Assembly: GCA_900454475.1 (NCBI GenBank)
Contig: UGSS01000002.1
Location: 62,001-126,000, forward strand
From: [Pasteurella] mairii
GTDB taxonomy: Bacteria > Pseudomonadota > Gammaproteobacteria > Enterobacterales > Pasteurellaceae
Direction: 5' to 3'
Length of the DNA: 64,000 nt
The first letter of the stretch is position 1. Every line of letters begins with the position of its first letter. The position numbers and the translations under genes are program-made. Below the pieces are notes generated by a model. The model was not told where the DNA came from, made no database searches, and saw nothing but the letters and a program-made list of their open reading frames with translations. Shown here one piece after another: positions 51,131 through 61,219 of this stretch.

Positions 51131-53185
51131 TCACCGAATAGTTTTATATAAATGTAATAGTTTACTAATTTGTTTTTTTAGCCAATGACGATAAAGACCA
51201 TTGCCTTTAAGTTGTTGTTTTTGTTTTATTAATAATTCAATTGCTGTTTCTATATTAATCATTTTTTGTGAATGAGGATCAACATATTGCGGATAATATA
51301 CTAATACACCGATGAGTAATTCATAAAGAGTTAATTTTCGCTGTCTGCGTTTTAATTGCAACATATCTGTGGTTAATCCCCAATTGGAATAAAAAGGTAA
51401 GCCATAACACACCACTTTTTTATTTCTTAATAAGGCTTCAAATCCAGCTAATGATGTCATGGTATGTACTTCATCAACTTGATGAATACAATCAAGAATA
51501 TTGGCATGATCTACAATTTGATCAGCATATTGTAAGGCATCTTCTCTATTTATTTTACCTTGACGATTTTTACTTTCAATATCTGGATGTGGTTTGTAAA
51601 TAATAAACGCATCTGGATTGTTTTTCCGCACTTGTTTAATCAGATCGAGATTACGTTTGATAATAGGTGATCCGTATTTAATTGAGGCATCGTCTTCTAC
51701 TTGTCCGGGAACAAGAATTTTCCTTTTTTTTGTCGCAGTAAACAAAATTTTATTTTTACCTACGTTGTATTTGGTTAATTTTGCTTTAATTAGGTTTTTG
51801 TGTAAATGATGTGCCAGCTTTTCCTCTTCTTGTGAAAGTGAAATATGTTGCAGAATGTTTTCCAAACGAGAAGGTTGTTCTGCATTAAAATAAATTCCGA
51901 GATCATCAATGACGAGCGAAAGGGGGGCAACTAAATTCGATCCTAATCCCACAGAACGTAAAAAACCATCTTCCATTCGTAGAACGGGTATTTGATGTGC
52001 TTCGGCATAAGATAATACTTTGGGATTGCCTTGTCCCCAAATTAATAAACGGCAATGTTGCGATTTATCCCTGTTATCTAGTTGATGTAGCGAGCGGACA
52101 AAATGTAATTTACATTGTGGAAAATTAAAAAATGGCTTAATTACTGCCCGTTTCCACCAAGACATACCATAGCAGTAAAGATTTCCTTGTAATAGTTGAT
52201 TAAGTATTTTTGCTTGATGCAAATATTGGATAACATTAAAAATATTACCTGATTTATTGGTATAGGGATTGAGATAACGACTATATTGTAAATAAGCGGC
52301 GTAAAACAATGTTAAGAGACTACGTGGTTTGCGTCTGTGTTGCGCTATTAAGGTGGATATTTGGGGATTTCGGTCATCCGTTAATCCCCAACCGGCAAAC
52401 CAAGGAACACCAAATGTGACAACTTTTTTGTTCAGTAATAAGGCTTCAAACCCCATTTGTGAAGTGACACAATAAACTGTGTCCGCATAAGCAAGCAAGG
52501 ATATAGGGTTTACATCTTTTGCAAATAGCGTCACCCGTTGATGTTGGGCGATAGTTGTCAGGTAGCCTTGTTTTTTTTTGCTAAGGACGTCTGGATGAGT
52601 TTTTACCCAAATTTCTGCATCTGGATTTTCATCAATAGCAGATTGTAACATTTGCTGAAAATCCTGTTCGGTAGCTTGACCATAATGAACCGCCATATCA
52701 CCGAGCGTTTGATCAATCACTAACACAATACGACGATTATTGGATCTTTCATGTACAAAATTCAGCGCATGATTATACTTGGACAGTTGATATTGAACGA
52801 TCAATTTTTTAGCTTTTTCGGCATTTTTTAATTGCTGTTCGTTAGCGTCAAAATCTAAAATGAGATTTTCCAGACGGGATGGCTTTGTCGTATCGTAATA
52901 GATCCCAAGATCATCATAAACTAATGAAAAAGTAGGGTATTTGTCTACGCCTAAACCAAGTGAACGCAAAAAACCGTCTTCTAATGCAATATAGGGAAGA
53001 TGGTGTTTTATAGCGTATTTCCTAGCCCTATCTGCTGTCGGTTTTAATCCCCAGCCAATTACACGATTGATTTTTGATCCGTTGTTGAAAAAAGAAAAAG
53101 GAACAATATTTTCATCCACTAGAAATTGTTCTAGAAACGGGATATTAAGTATTCCTTTGGAGAAAATGAGCGAAGAATTTTTCAT
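51131..53185 (-). CDS. kpsC: Capsule poly-Kdo linker transferase KpsC/LipA/HcsA
   Basis: Extends the first Kdo with alternating beta-linked Kdo residues to form the linker on which capsule is built. The 684-residue protein contains two related modules (about 1-325 and 340-660). Each has an EDGFLRSxGLG motif (ALEDGFLRSLGLG and RMEDGFLRSVGLG), a KTHPD/KPHPD motif and an FEALL-x-KKVV-G-PF/W block, as in the dual retaining Kdo-transferase architecture. It is the first gene of the kpsC-kpsS pair and is divergent from the adhesin gene. Confidence 0.93.
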   Translation of the reverse strand: MKNSSLIFSKGILNIPFLEQFLVDENIVPFSFFNNGSKINRVIGWGLKPTADRARKYAIKHHLPYIALEDGFLRSLGLGVDKYPTFSLVYDDLGIYYDTTKPSRLENLILDFDANEQQLKNAEKAKKLIVQYQLSKYNHALNFVHERSNNRRIVLVIDQTLGDMAVHYGQATEQDFQQMLQSAIDENPDAEIWVKTHPDVLSKKKQGYLTTIAQHQRVTLFAKDVNPISLLAYADTVYCVTSQMGFEALLLNKKVVTFGVPWFAGWGLTDDRNPQISTLIAQHRRKPRSLLTLFYAAYLQYSRYLNPYTNKSGNIFNVIQYLHQAKILNQLLQGNLYCYGMSWWKRAVIKPFFNFPQCKLHFVRSLHQLDNRDKSQHCRLLIWGQGNPKVLSYAEAHQIPVLRMEDGFLRSVGLGSNLVAPLSLVIDDLGIYFNAEQPSRLENILQHISLSQEEEKLAHHLHKNLIKAKLTKYNVGKNKILFTATKKRKILVPGQVEDDASIKYGSPIIKRNLDLIKQVRKNNPDAFIIYKPHPDIESKNRQGKINREDALQYADQIVDHANILDCIHQVDEVHTMTSLAGFEALLRNKKVVCYGLPFYSNWGLTTDMLQLKRRQRKLTLYELLIGVLVYYPQYVDPHSQKMINIETAIELLIKQKQQLKGNGLYRHWLKKQISKLLHLYKTIR

Positions 53186-53345
53186 TTGGTGTTAAGCGTA
53201 AGTTAATCTGCGGTGAATTATAACAAATTCACTTTTTATAGTGAATTGTCAGATTAAGTCCGATCTTCTACAACTTTCAAATAAAAAATCCTCCCTCAAA
53301 CAAACTCTGCAAATCGTAAAGAAATGTAAATTTCATACAGAAAAT

Positions 53346-53374
53346 TTGTCGCGCTATCAAAACTATTTTATACT
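53346..53374 (+). promoter_or_regulatory. Probable promoter of the trimeric adhesin gene
   Basis: TTGTCG (53346-53351), a 17-base spacer and TATACT (53369-53374) lie about 105 bases before the adhesin start, in the 294-base gap after kpsC. A long leader follows. No simple repeat is seen in this promoter. Confidence 0.5.
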
Positions 53375-53479
53375 GTCAAGGCTGTGAATAAACACATCGG
53401 ATATGTTAAGGGCGGGCGTAGTAGCCCCGTCGTATAAACATGCTCCATTATTTTTTTAGGTCAATTTAGAGGTATATCC

Positions 53480-56400
53480 ATGAATAAAATCTTCAAAGTG
53501 ATTTGGAACCACGCGACACAACATTTTGTGGTGGTATCCGAATTAAGCAAATTAAAAGGCAAATCCGCCTCAAGTACAGACGCCCGCGTACAACCAAGAA
53601 AAACCCTTGTGGCAACTGGCTTGGTAGCCCTCATGGGGGGGGGGGTAATTAGCGGTGTACAAGCAGCGCAAGCAGCACAAACAGCAACTTCTGCGCCATT
53701 AACCGCTCATTCACCTACAACAGTCACTTCTCAGCCTCAATCTCTTGAGCAAAATAAAGTATATGTCTATGCTGATAATGACCAAACTTTAAATGGTACT
53801 TTAGCCAATGATAGTTTAGGTCTCGGTAATAATGTCACTGTGTCTAATGGTGATGTCGTATTAGGAAATAACGCAACGTCTACTTATAGTAACAATAGTG
53901 GCAACACCAAAAGTTATAACACGGTTATTGGTCATGGTGCAAACGCTAGCAATACACAATTCGCGACAGCTATTGGTGCCAATGCGCTCGCCGCGGGCAG
54001 TAATGCGCTTGCTATAGGCGAAGGCACAAAAGCCATGACAAAATATTCCATTGCAATCGGTAAATCAACCAATGTAACCGCTGATGAAGGTATTGGCGCG
54101 GGATATAAATCTACAGTGACAGGATTGAGAGGTCTTGCACTTGGTTATCAAGTGCATGCAAGTAGCCAACATACCATTGCTTTAGGAGCAGAGGCTAAGG
54201 CTTCCGGCGAAAACTCAACTGCCATTGGTTTAAAGGCAAATGTCACTAACATCTCTCAACATGGTATTGCCATTGGTCGTGAAGCAGGCGCTGACGGGCA
54301 ATTTGGTATTGCAATGGGTTTTTTAGCAAAAGCGCTAAACAGTCGCGCACTAGCTATTGGTTCTGTTGCTAAAGCATTTGCTGAAAACTCCACCGCATTA
54401 GGCGCGGGGGCGGTTGCCGAGAGTACTGCGACTAATTCGACTGCGGTGGGTCGTTTAGCGAAAGTGTATGGTACAGATTCCGTCGCGATGGGGCTTAATA
54501 CGAGTACGTCTGGGGCGCATTCTATTGCTATTGGGGATAATAGTTTAGCAGGAACTGCGCTTGATAAAATGAGTGAACTCACCGAGGCGAAGAAAAAAGC
54601 AGAGGAGGAAGAAAAAAAGGCGAAACAAGCCGGAGAAGCAGCGAAGAAAAAAGCTAATGGCGACGGTCAAAATGCATACCAACAAGCATATGATAGCTAT
54701 TCTAACGTGAGCAGAAAAGCTTATGCCGACTTATTAGCTGCTGCCGCTACAAAAACGATTGCAATTGGGCATGGTTCAAATGTCTATGGTAACCAATCTA
54801 TCAGCGTTGGTTCCGAGAACAAGGTTGGCGGTGAAAATGCTGGCGTATTAGGTACTAACAATAATGTGACGAATAACAGCACTTTTGTTTTGGGTAGCAA
54901 TGTAAAAAGCACGCAAGATAATAGCGTGATTTTAGGGGCGAACTCTACTGACAGAGCGGCGACAGCGGAAAATTCAGCAGTAGTTGGCGGATATGCTTAT
55001 TCAGGTTTCCATGGGGTTGGAAAGGAAGGGAATGGCGTAGTTAGCGTAGGATATAAAGACGCTGAACGCCAAATTATCAACGTTGCCGCGGGGAATATTA
55101 GTGCCACGTCGACGGATGCGATTAATGGTTCGCAGTTGTATTTAGTGGGAAATAGCATTATTAACCAAATGCCGGTGATTTATACGGATGCGGCTGGTAA
55201 AAAAGTGTATAAAGTGCCCCAAAAAGACAATCCTACAACATTTACTTTCGTTGATGAGCAAGGTACACCTGTTACCGGCGATATCATCGCCTCTATGAAT
55301 GATGGTGATAATAAAGCGGATAGTCCAAAAACCTTGGCGAATGTAAAAGGGAATTTGCCGGATACGTATAATGCGAATAACAAATATAATCAAGACAGCC
55401 AGCCGGTAACCAAAACGTATGATTTACCGGAAAACCTAAACGTTAACAACGCCGCCACTGTCGGGGATATTTTAAATTCCGGTTGGAATTTAAAAAATAA
55501 CGGTCAAGCGAGTGATTTTGTGAAGCCTTATGACAGTGTCGATTTTGCGAATGGCACAGCGACAACCGCGGTCGTTAAACCAGCGGAGGATGGTAAATCT
55601 ACGACAATACAATATAATGTCAATGTGGATAACGAAACCATTACCACCAAAGAAGTTAACGACCCAGTAACACAAAAGCCGATTACCCAATTAACCGCTA
55701 AAACCACAACGTTAGCTGATGACAATCAAGATGGGAAAATAGATGACCCTACCGAGAAAAACGCGTTAGTCACGGCGGAGAATATTACAAAAGCTATCAA
55801 TGCCTCTGGCTTTACCTTAAAAACATCCGCTACTACTGACGGAGAAAAAGATAAAACTTCAACTCCAGAAAATGGAGAGCTCATCAATCCAGGCGATAGT
55901 GTTGAGATGATTGCGGGTAAAAATCTGACCGTTAAGCAAGAAAACGGAAAAGTCACTTATTCAACAAAAGAGGAAGTGGATTTCAACAAGATAACCTTAT
56001 CAAACGGAGATAATCATCAAGTCAATTTGGTAAATGGCGCGCCGGTAGCAACGGATGCCAATGTTAATCCAACTGAAAGTAAACCAACTGCCTCGTTAAA
56101 TATTACCTCCGTAGACGGTAAACCAACCCAATTAACCGGCGTCGGTTCGGTGTTGAATACCACTCAAGTTACCACCAATAGCGGTAAACAAGGGGAAACC
56201 GAGGGAAAAACCGGTATGGATAACTTGTTAAATTTAACAGGCGCTCAAGATAAACCGTTAGAAAACGATGTGCTAAACTCCGCCGCCACGGTGCGCGATT
56301 TAACCCATTTGGGCTGGGTGGTTTCCGCAAGTGGTAACGGATATAAAAACACGGTGAAAAATGCCAATGAAGTTAATTTCGTGGGTGCCAATGGAATATC

Positions 56401-59206
56401 GGTGACCGGTGAAACGAAAGAGAATGTACGCGAAATCAAAATCAGTGTAGATTCCCAAAGTGCGGTGGAATCTGCGCAATTACCGGTGGTTTATACCAAT
56501 AAGGCGGGTGATAAGTTGGTGAAAGTAGGAGATAAATTCTACAAAGCTGGAGATGTGACAGATGGTAAACCCAAAAATGATGCAACGCCAGTGGAGACAA
56601 AAGATGTGATTGCCGCTATGAACAATGGCGACAACAACACGACAACCCCAATGGCATTGTCAAATCTTCAAGGCAATCTTGCGCCAACGTATAATGCTGG
56701 CGATAAGAAAGAAAATGAAAATAAAAAATTGGGTAATGACGTAGTGAGCGCGGGTGACATAACCAAAGCACAGACTGCTCCGGACAATGTTACCAATATT
56801 TATCACAATGCTGCCACGGTAGGCGATATTCTTAATGCCGGCTGGAATTTACAAGCCAATGGCGAAGGCAAAGATTTTGTTAAGGCGTATGATGCAGTGA
56901 ATTTCGCCAATGGGGTGGGCACCACGGTCAATGTGGAGGTTGCTGAAGATGGCAAAACCAGTGCGGTGCGAATTAACAGCCTATTAGGGATTACGGATAA
57001 GGAAGGAAACCAAGTAGTCAAAGGCAAAAACGGTAAATACTATAAACCGTCAGCGCTTAAACCAAACGGAGAGCCGAAAGACAATGTTGTAGGAGTTGAC
57101 GCCGGCGACGTACAGGTCAATGTTATCAATCCGGCAGCTGCGGATAAGGGCACGAAAGGCGATGTCGTCCAAGTGGGCAATTTAAGCAGCGGATTGAGTA
57201 CGCAAAATGTAGAAACCAAACCAACTGGTAAAGGCAATCCGACAGGAAGCAGTTCATTGCTTAATCTAAACGAATTAGCAGCTGACGGTAAGAGTAATAA
57301 AGTTCCTGACAGCAATGCCGCAACGGTAGGCGATTTGCGCAATATGGGCTGGGAATTACGCGCTTCCGGTAATGACTATATTGATACGGTAAAAAATGCC
57401 AACAAAGTCGATTTTGTCGGCAGCGGATTAGCGACCGTGACAGGAGAAACCAAAGGGGATGTACGCACCATTACGGTGGATGTAGATGCCCAAGCGGTGA
57501 CCAACAATGCGCGCTTACCGGTGGTGTATACGGATAAAAACGGGAAACAACTTTACCCGATAAAAGACAAAGACGGTAACATCACTTATAACACTAAACC
57601 GGATGGTCAAGGTGAGACGGTTGAACCAGATAATGTGATTACCTCCATCAATGGACCGAAAGGCACCACAACGCCGACCGTATTAACCAATGTTATGTCT
57701 AATTTACCGGAGACATATAATGATGATGCGTATAACCTCAACAAAAAAGCGGTCACAAAAAATTATACATTACCAACGCATTTAAACGTTAACAACGCTG
57801 CCACCGTTGGCGATATTCTTAACGCCGGTTGGAACTTGAAAAACAACGGTCAACCAGGGGACTTTGTCAAAGCCTATGACAGCGTAGACTTTATTGATGG
57901 TAAAGGCACAACAGCTGTGGTAGAAACCACGAAAGATGGAACATCCACCACCGTCAAATACGACGCCAAAATCGACAACAACACCATTAAGCTCAATGAC
58001 AAAGGTGAATTGTATGCCGATTATGCTGGCGACATTGCCAAAGCGACTACCAAAGTGGCAGCGGGGAACAATATTGACGTGACCCCAACAGTCAACCCAG
58101 ATGGTAGCACAACCTACACCGTAGCAACGAAAGACGACGTGGCATTTAAAACCGTAAACGTCGGAGACAATGTCAACATCAACCGTGATGGATTAACCAT
58201 CAAAGATGGACCGCGCATCACCGTTGCTGGCATTGACGGTGGAAATAAAAAAATCACTGGCGTTGCCAACGGGGATATTTCACCAACCAGCCACGACGCT
58301 ATCAATGGTTCACAACTGTATGCAGTACAACAGGCGTTAACCAGCAGCATTGCCGCGTCTAAAGAAGAAGTGACCTCCACGGACAACTCGGTAACGGTGA
58401 CTGCCACACCAAATGACAGTGGTGCCAATGTCTTTGACCTCTCGGTCAACACCGACAACACCACCATCACCAAAGATGCCACAACGGGCGCGCTTAAAGC
58501 CAAGACCACGACCTTAAGCAACACCAATGGCAAAGTGGATACCCCGGCACCGGAAAACGCCAACGCCTTAGTCAGTGCGCAAGACATTGCTAGCGCCATT
58601 AACCAGTCCGGTTTCACCTTAACTGCCCAAGGAGAAAACGGTTCAACGGTTCATCCGGGGGCAACGGTAGATATGAAAAATACTGATGGTAATATCGTGA
58701 TTAGCAAATCGGCGGGAAGCAATGATGTCACCTACAATCTAGCCAGAGACATCAACGTAGACCAAGTGAGAGCAGGAAACACGGTATTAAACAACAAAGG
58801 GGTCACCATTGGCAGCGGCGCGAACCCAGTAGAATTAACCGAAAACGGATTAAATAACGGAGGCAACCGCATTACCAACGTGGCACCGGGTCAAGCCCCG
58901 ACGGATGCGGTGAACGTCAGCCAATTACGCGGTCAAATGGGCAATGTTTACCAGCAAATGAACAAAATGGATAAGGATTTGCGCGGGGGTATCGCGGGCG
59001 CTATGGCAGCGGCTGGACTGTATCACGCCACCATCCCGGGTAAATCTATGGTATCCGCGGGGGTAGGAAGCTATCGAGACCAAGGAGCGTTGGCGGTAGG
59101 CTACTCAAGATTATCGGATAACGGTAAATTGGGGGTCAAACTTTCCATTAATGCGAATACCCGTGGCGACACAGGGGCTGCCGCAAGTATTGGGTACCAG
59201 TGGTAA
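53480..59206 (+). CDS. Hia/YadA-like trimeric autotransporter adhesin, phase-variable signal peptide
   Basis: A 1908-residue type Vc autotransporter. It begins with an ESPR-type extended signal (MNKIFKVIWNHATQHFVVVSEL). An 11-G tract at residues 52-56 lies in the hydrophobic core, which is in frame, and cleavage is probably after the AAQAAQA stretch. YadA-type left-handed head repeats (AIGxxAxAxxxxSxAxG) run from about 150 to 360. A Lys/Glu/Ala-rich insertion (about 363-420) interrupts the head, which resumes to about 500 and ends in a neck (DAINGSQLYLV). The stalk holds at least five Trp-ring-like repeats with the AATVGDxxxxGW signature (near 55450, 56285, 56815, 57320, 57795), as in Hia. 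A second neck (DAINGSQLYAV) precedes the YadA anchor in the last 90 residues. The AGAGG site upstream supports the start. Confidence 0.95.
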   Translation: MNKIFKVIWNHATQHFVVVSELSKLKGKSASSTDARVQPRKTLVATGLVALMGGGVISGVQAAQAAQTATSAPLTAHSPTTVTSQPQSLEQNKVYVYADNDQTLNGTLANDSLGLGNNVTVSNGDVVLGNNATSTYSNNSGNTKSYNTVIGHGANASNTQFATAIGANALAAGSNALAIGEGTKAMTKYSIAIGKSTNVTADEGIGAGYKSTVTGLRGLALGYQVHASSQHTIALGAEAKASGENSTAIGLKANVTNISQHGIAIGREAGADGQFGIAMGFLAKALNSRALAIGSVAKAFAENSTALGAGAVAESTATNSTAVGRLAKVYGTDSVAMGLNTSTSGAHSIAIGDNSLAGTALDKMSELTEAKKKAEEEEKKAKQAGEAAKKKANGDGQNAYQQAYDSYSNVSRKAYADLLAAAATKTIAIGHGSNVYGNQSISVGSENKVGGENAGVLGTNNNVTNNSTFVLGSNVKSTQDNSVILGANSTDRAATAENSAVVGGYAYSGFHGVGKEGNGVVSVGYKDAERQIINVAAGNISATSTDAINGSQLYLVGNSIINQMPVIYTDAAGKKVYKVPQKDNPTTFTFVDEQGTPVTGDIIASMNDGDNKADSPKTLANVKGNLPDTYNANNKYNQDSQPVTKTYDLPENLNVNNAATVGDILNSGWNLKNNGQASDFVKPYDSVDFANGTATTAVVKPAEDGKSTTIQYNVNVDNETITTKEVNDPVTQKPITQLTAKTTTLADDNQDGKIDDPTEKNALVTAENITKAINASGFTLKTSATTDGEKDKTSTPENGELINPGDSVEMIAGKNLTVKQENGKVTYSTKEEVDFNKITLSNGDNHQVNLVNGAPVATDANVNPTESKPTASLNITSVDGKPTQLTGVGSVLNTTQVTTNSGKQGETEGKTGMDNLLNLTGAQDKPLENDVLNSAATVRDLTHLGWVVSASGNGYKNTVKNANEVNFVGANGISVTGETKENVREIKISVDSQSAVESAQLPVVYTNKAGDKLVKVGDKFYKAGDVTDGKPKNDATPVETKDVIAAMNNGDNNTTTPMALSNLQGNLAPTYNAGDKKENENKKLGNDVVSAGDITKAQTAPDNVTNIYHNAATVGDILNAGWNLQANGEGKDFVKAYDAVNFANGVGTTVNVEVAEDGKTSAVRINSLLGITDKEGNQVVKGKNGKYYKPSALKPNGEPKDNVVGVDAGDVQVNVINPAAADKGTKGDVVQVGNLSSGLSTQNVETKPTGKGNPTGSSSLLNLNELAADGKSNKVPDSNAATVGDLRNMGWELRASGNDYIDTVKNANKVDFVGSGLATVTGETKGDVRTITVDVDAQAVTNNARLPVVYTDKNGKQLYPIKDKDGNITYNTKPDGQGETVEPDNVITSINGPKGTTTPTVLTNVMSNLPETYNDDAYNLNKKAVTKNYTLPTHLNVNNAATVGDILNAGWNLKNNGQPGDFVKAYDSVDFIDGKGTTAVVETTKDGTSTTVKYDAKIDNNTIKLNDKGELYADYAGDIAKATTKVAAGNNIDVTPTVNPDGSTTYTVATKDDVAFKTVNVGDNVNINRDGLTIKDGPRITVAGIDGGNKKITGVANGDISPTSHDAINGSQLYAVQQALTSSIAASKEEVTSTDNSVTVTATPNDSGANVFDLSVNTDNTTITKDATTGALKAKTTTLSNTNGKVDTPAPENANALVSAQDIASAINQSGFTLTAQGENGSTVHPGATVDMKNTDGNIVISKSAGSNDVTYNLARDINVDQVRAGNTVLNNKGVTIGSGANPVELTENGLNNGGNRITNVAPGQAPTDAVNVSQLRGQMGNVYQQMNKMDKDLRGGIAGAMAAAGLYHATIPGKSMVSAGVGSYRDQGALAVGYSRLSDNGKLGVKLSINANTRGDTGAAASIGYQW
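53635..53645 (+). repeat. Poly-G tract (G11) in the adhesin signal peptide
   Basis: Eleven G directly after ALM-coding bases encode part of the hydrophobic core (M-G-G-G-V). The frame is open at 11. Any change not a multiple of three would stop synthesis before export. Confidence 0.9.
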
Positions 59207-59243
59207 TTAAGCCAAAGTGCGGTCATTAATCAGCACAAACACA

Positions 59244-59272
59244 AGGGCGGGAACCATCCCGCCCTATTTTTA
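59244..59272 (+). terminator. Terminator of the adhesin gene
   Basis: AGGGCGGG (59244-59251) and CCCGCCCT (59258-59265) form a GC-rich stem with a 6-base loop, followed by ATTTTTAT. Confidence 0.9.
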
Positions 59273-59430
59273 TCTGCTAAAGATCAAACCGGTTTGATAA
59301 TTTATTAGCGTTCACCGCTTAGCGTTGCACAATATCCGCTATCGATTTGCCTAGGCTATGCCCTTTCTATTTTTCTTGTTTGTTTTACTCAGAACATTTT
59401 TATATCTATTTTGTAATATGTTTTTTATTT

Positions 59431-59446
59431 TGTGATCTATCTCACG
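59431..59446. promoter_or_regulatory. Candidate CRP-binding site upstream of the symporter-sulfatase genes
   Basis: TGTGA-TCTATC-TCACG matches the CRP consensus at nine of ten core positions with the right spacing. It is centred about 50 bases before the -35 of the proposed promoter, suggesting catabolite control. Confidence 0.6.
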
Positions 59447-59451
59447 CTATC

Positions 59452-59471
59452 ACTATGATAACTATCATAGT
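59452..59471. promoter_or_regulatory. Perfect 20-base palindrome, probable operator
   Basis: ACTATGATA and TATCATAGT form a perfect inverted repeat with a two-base spacer, between the CRP-like site and the -35 hexamer. Its symmetry suggests binding of a dimeric regulator; no regulator gene lies in the visible part of the cluster. Confidence 0.5.
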
Positions 59472-59484
59472 TTTCCAATTTCCT

Positions 59485-59513
59485 TTGTATTAGGCTAACA
59501 ATATTTCTTATAT
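59485..59513 (+). promoter_or_regulatory. Probable promoter of the symporter-sulfatase operon
   Basis: TTGTAT (59485-59490), a 17-base spacer and TTATAT (59508-59513), 24 bases before the symporter ATG. Confidence 0.5.
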
Positions 59514-59536
59514 GTTGAGTAAGAGGGGCATAGGGT

Positions 59537-61219
59537 ATGTTAATTACTATAATTTCTTTTTTGTTTGTAACGATGTGTGTGGGGTATATTTCTTGGTTGA
59601 AAACGAAGAATGATGATTTAACCAGTTCAAAAGGATATTTTCTTGCTGGGAGGGGACTAGGTGGGTTAGTAATTGGTTGTTCAATGGTGCTAACTTCGCT
59701 TTCTACAGAACAACTCATCGGTGTCAATGCTGTTTCCTATCAAGGTAATTTTTCCATTATTGCATGGACGATTCCAACGGTTATTCCACTGTGTTTTTTG
59801 GCAATTTATATGTTGCCGAAATATTTACGGAATGGTTATACCACTGTACCAGAGTTTTTTGAGAGTCGTTTTGATCGACAAACTCGATTAATTATGTCGG
59901 GATTATTTTTGGTTTTTTATCTTCTTATTGTTATTCCGACCGCACTTTATACCGGTGCTATCGCTTTTAATAAAATTTTTAATCTTGAAACTGCATTCGG
60001 TTTGAGTTACGGTGAAGCGATCACTTATACCGTGATCGCTATCGGTATTATTGGAGCGATTTATGCTATCTTTGGTGGTTTGAAGGCGGTAGCAGTATCT
60101 GATACGGTGAATGCAGTACTCTTGGTCATTGGGGCGTTACTTGTACCTTATTTTGCGCTTCTGTATTTGGGAAATGGTAGCCTAATTGATGGGTTGCATA
60201 TTATTACGACTAACCATGAAGAAAAATGGAATGCTGTGGGCGGAGTCGATGATGCGACACCTTGGCCGACAATTTTTACTGGTATTATGGTGGTGCATTT
60301 TTTCTATTGGACGACCAATCAAGCGATTGTACAACGCTGTTTAGGGGCTAAGGATTTGAAATCCGGTCAAAAAGGTATTCTTATTGCCGCCTTGTTTTTG
60401 TTAACGTTGCCTGTGATTTTAAATCTTCCGGGGTTATTGAGTTATTATATTCTTGGTGAGGGGTTAAATCCGATTGATATGGCGTATCCATTATTGGTAG
60501 GTAAAGTATTGCCGACATGGTTACAAGGTTTTTTTATTGCAGCTTTATTCGGAGCGATTTTAAGTACGTTTAACTCATTTTTAAATTCTGCTGCCACCAT
60601 GTATTGTAAGGATTTACTCCCATCCATCAGTAAAAAAGTGCGGTCAGAAACCGAGCTGATTTCATATGCTAAAAAAGTATCTACGGTAATGGCGGTGATA
60701 ACAATGATTTTTGCACCTTTGTTGATGTTTGGTACAGATGGTATCTTTCTTATTACGAAACGTTTTGCCGGTTTTGTGAATATTCCGATTGTGGCATTAT
60801 TTGCAGTAGGCATGTTTAATCATACTGTATCGGGGGTAGCAGCGCGTATTACTTTGTTACTTCACGTTATTTTATATTTCTCCATCGTATGGGTCTTTGA
60901 TGTGCAAATTAATTTTGTGTATGTAATGGGAGGTTTGTTCTTATTTGATGTGGTCTTTATGCTTTTATTAGGTAAAGTATTAAAACGGGAGCCTTATGTA
61001 GAAAATAAAGAAAATCTCAGTAATGTGGATTTAACGAACTGGAAATATTTAAAAGTCACGTCGGTATCTTTAATATTAGGTTTATTCGCCCTTTACGCTT
61101 TTTTTTCTCCAATCGGTTTGGCTTCTCCAGATGGTTATCCGCTGGGGGTGATTAGTGTGTATTTAGTGTTGCAACTACTGGTCTTATTACTTGTTCGTTC
61201 GGATAAAGCAGGTGCGTAA
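59537..61219 (+). CDS. Sodium/solute symporter (SSS family)
   Basis: A 560-residue inner-membrane transporter of the SGLT-type SSS family with about 13-14 hydrophobic segments. Family marks include [14 protein letters not shown] near residue 34, [16 protein letters not shown] near 56, [22 protein letters not shown] (sodium-site helix region, near 180) and [22 protein letters not shown] near 336. AGAGGGG precedes the ATG. The sulfatase gene starts directly after its stop, so its cargo is probably a sulfated or related sugar; this is inferred from context only. Confidence 0.9.
   Translation: MLITIISFLFVTMCVGYISWLKTKNDDLTSSKGYFLAGRGLGGLVIGCSMVLTSLSTEQLIGVNAVSYQGNFSIIAWTIPTVIPLCFLAIYMLPKYLRNGYTTVPEFFESRFDRQTRLIMSGLFLVFYLLIVIPTALYTGAIAFNKIFNLETAFGLSYGEAITYTVIAIGIIGAIYAIFGGLKAVAVSDTVNAVLLVIGALLVPYFALLYLGNGSLIDGLHIITTNHEEKWNAVGGVDDATPWPTIFTGIMVVHFFYWTTNQAIVQRCLGAKDLKSGQKGILIAALFLLTLPVILNLPGLLSYYILGEGLNPIDMAYPLLVGKVLPTWLQGFFIAALFGAILSTFNSFLNSAATMYCKDLLPSISKKVRSETELISYAKKVSTVMAVITMIFAPLLMFGTDGIFLITKRFAGFVNIPIVALFAVGMFNHTVSGVAARITLLLHVILYFSIVWVFDVQINFVYVMGGLFLFDVVFMLLLGKVLKREPYVENKENLSNVDLTNWKYLKVTSVSLILGLFALYAFFSPIGLASPDGYPLGVISVYLVLQLLVLLLVRSDKAGA

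Noticed and set aside
54256-58617. Many minus-strand open frames inside the adhesin gene
   Set aside because: They are antisense shadows of a repetitive gene with biased codons; no ribosome sites or protein-like features.
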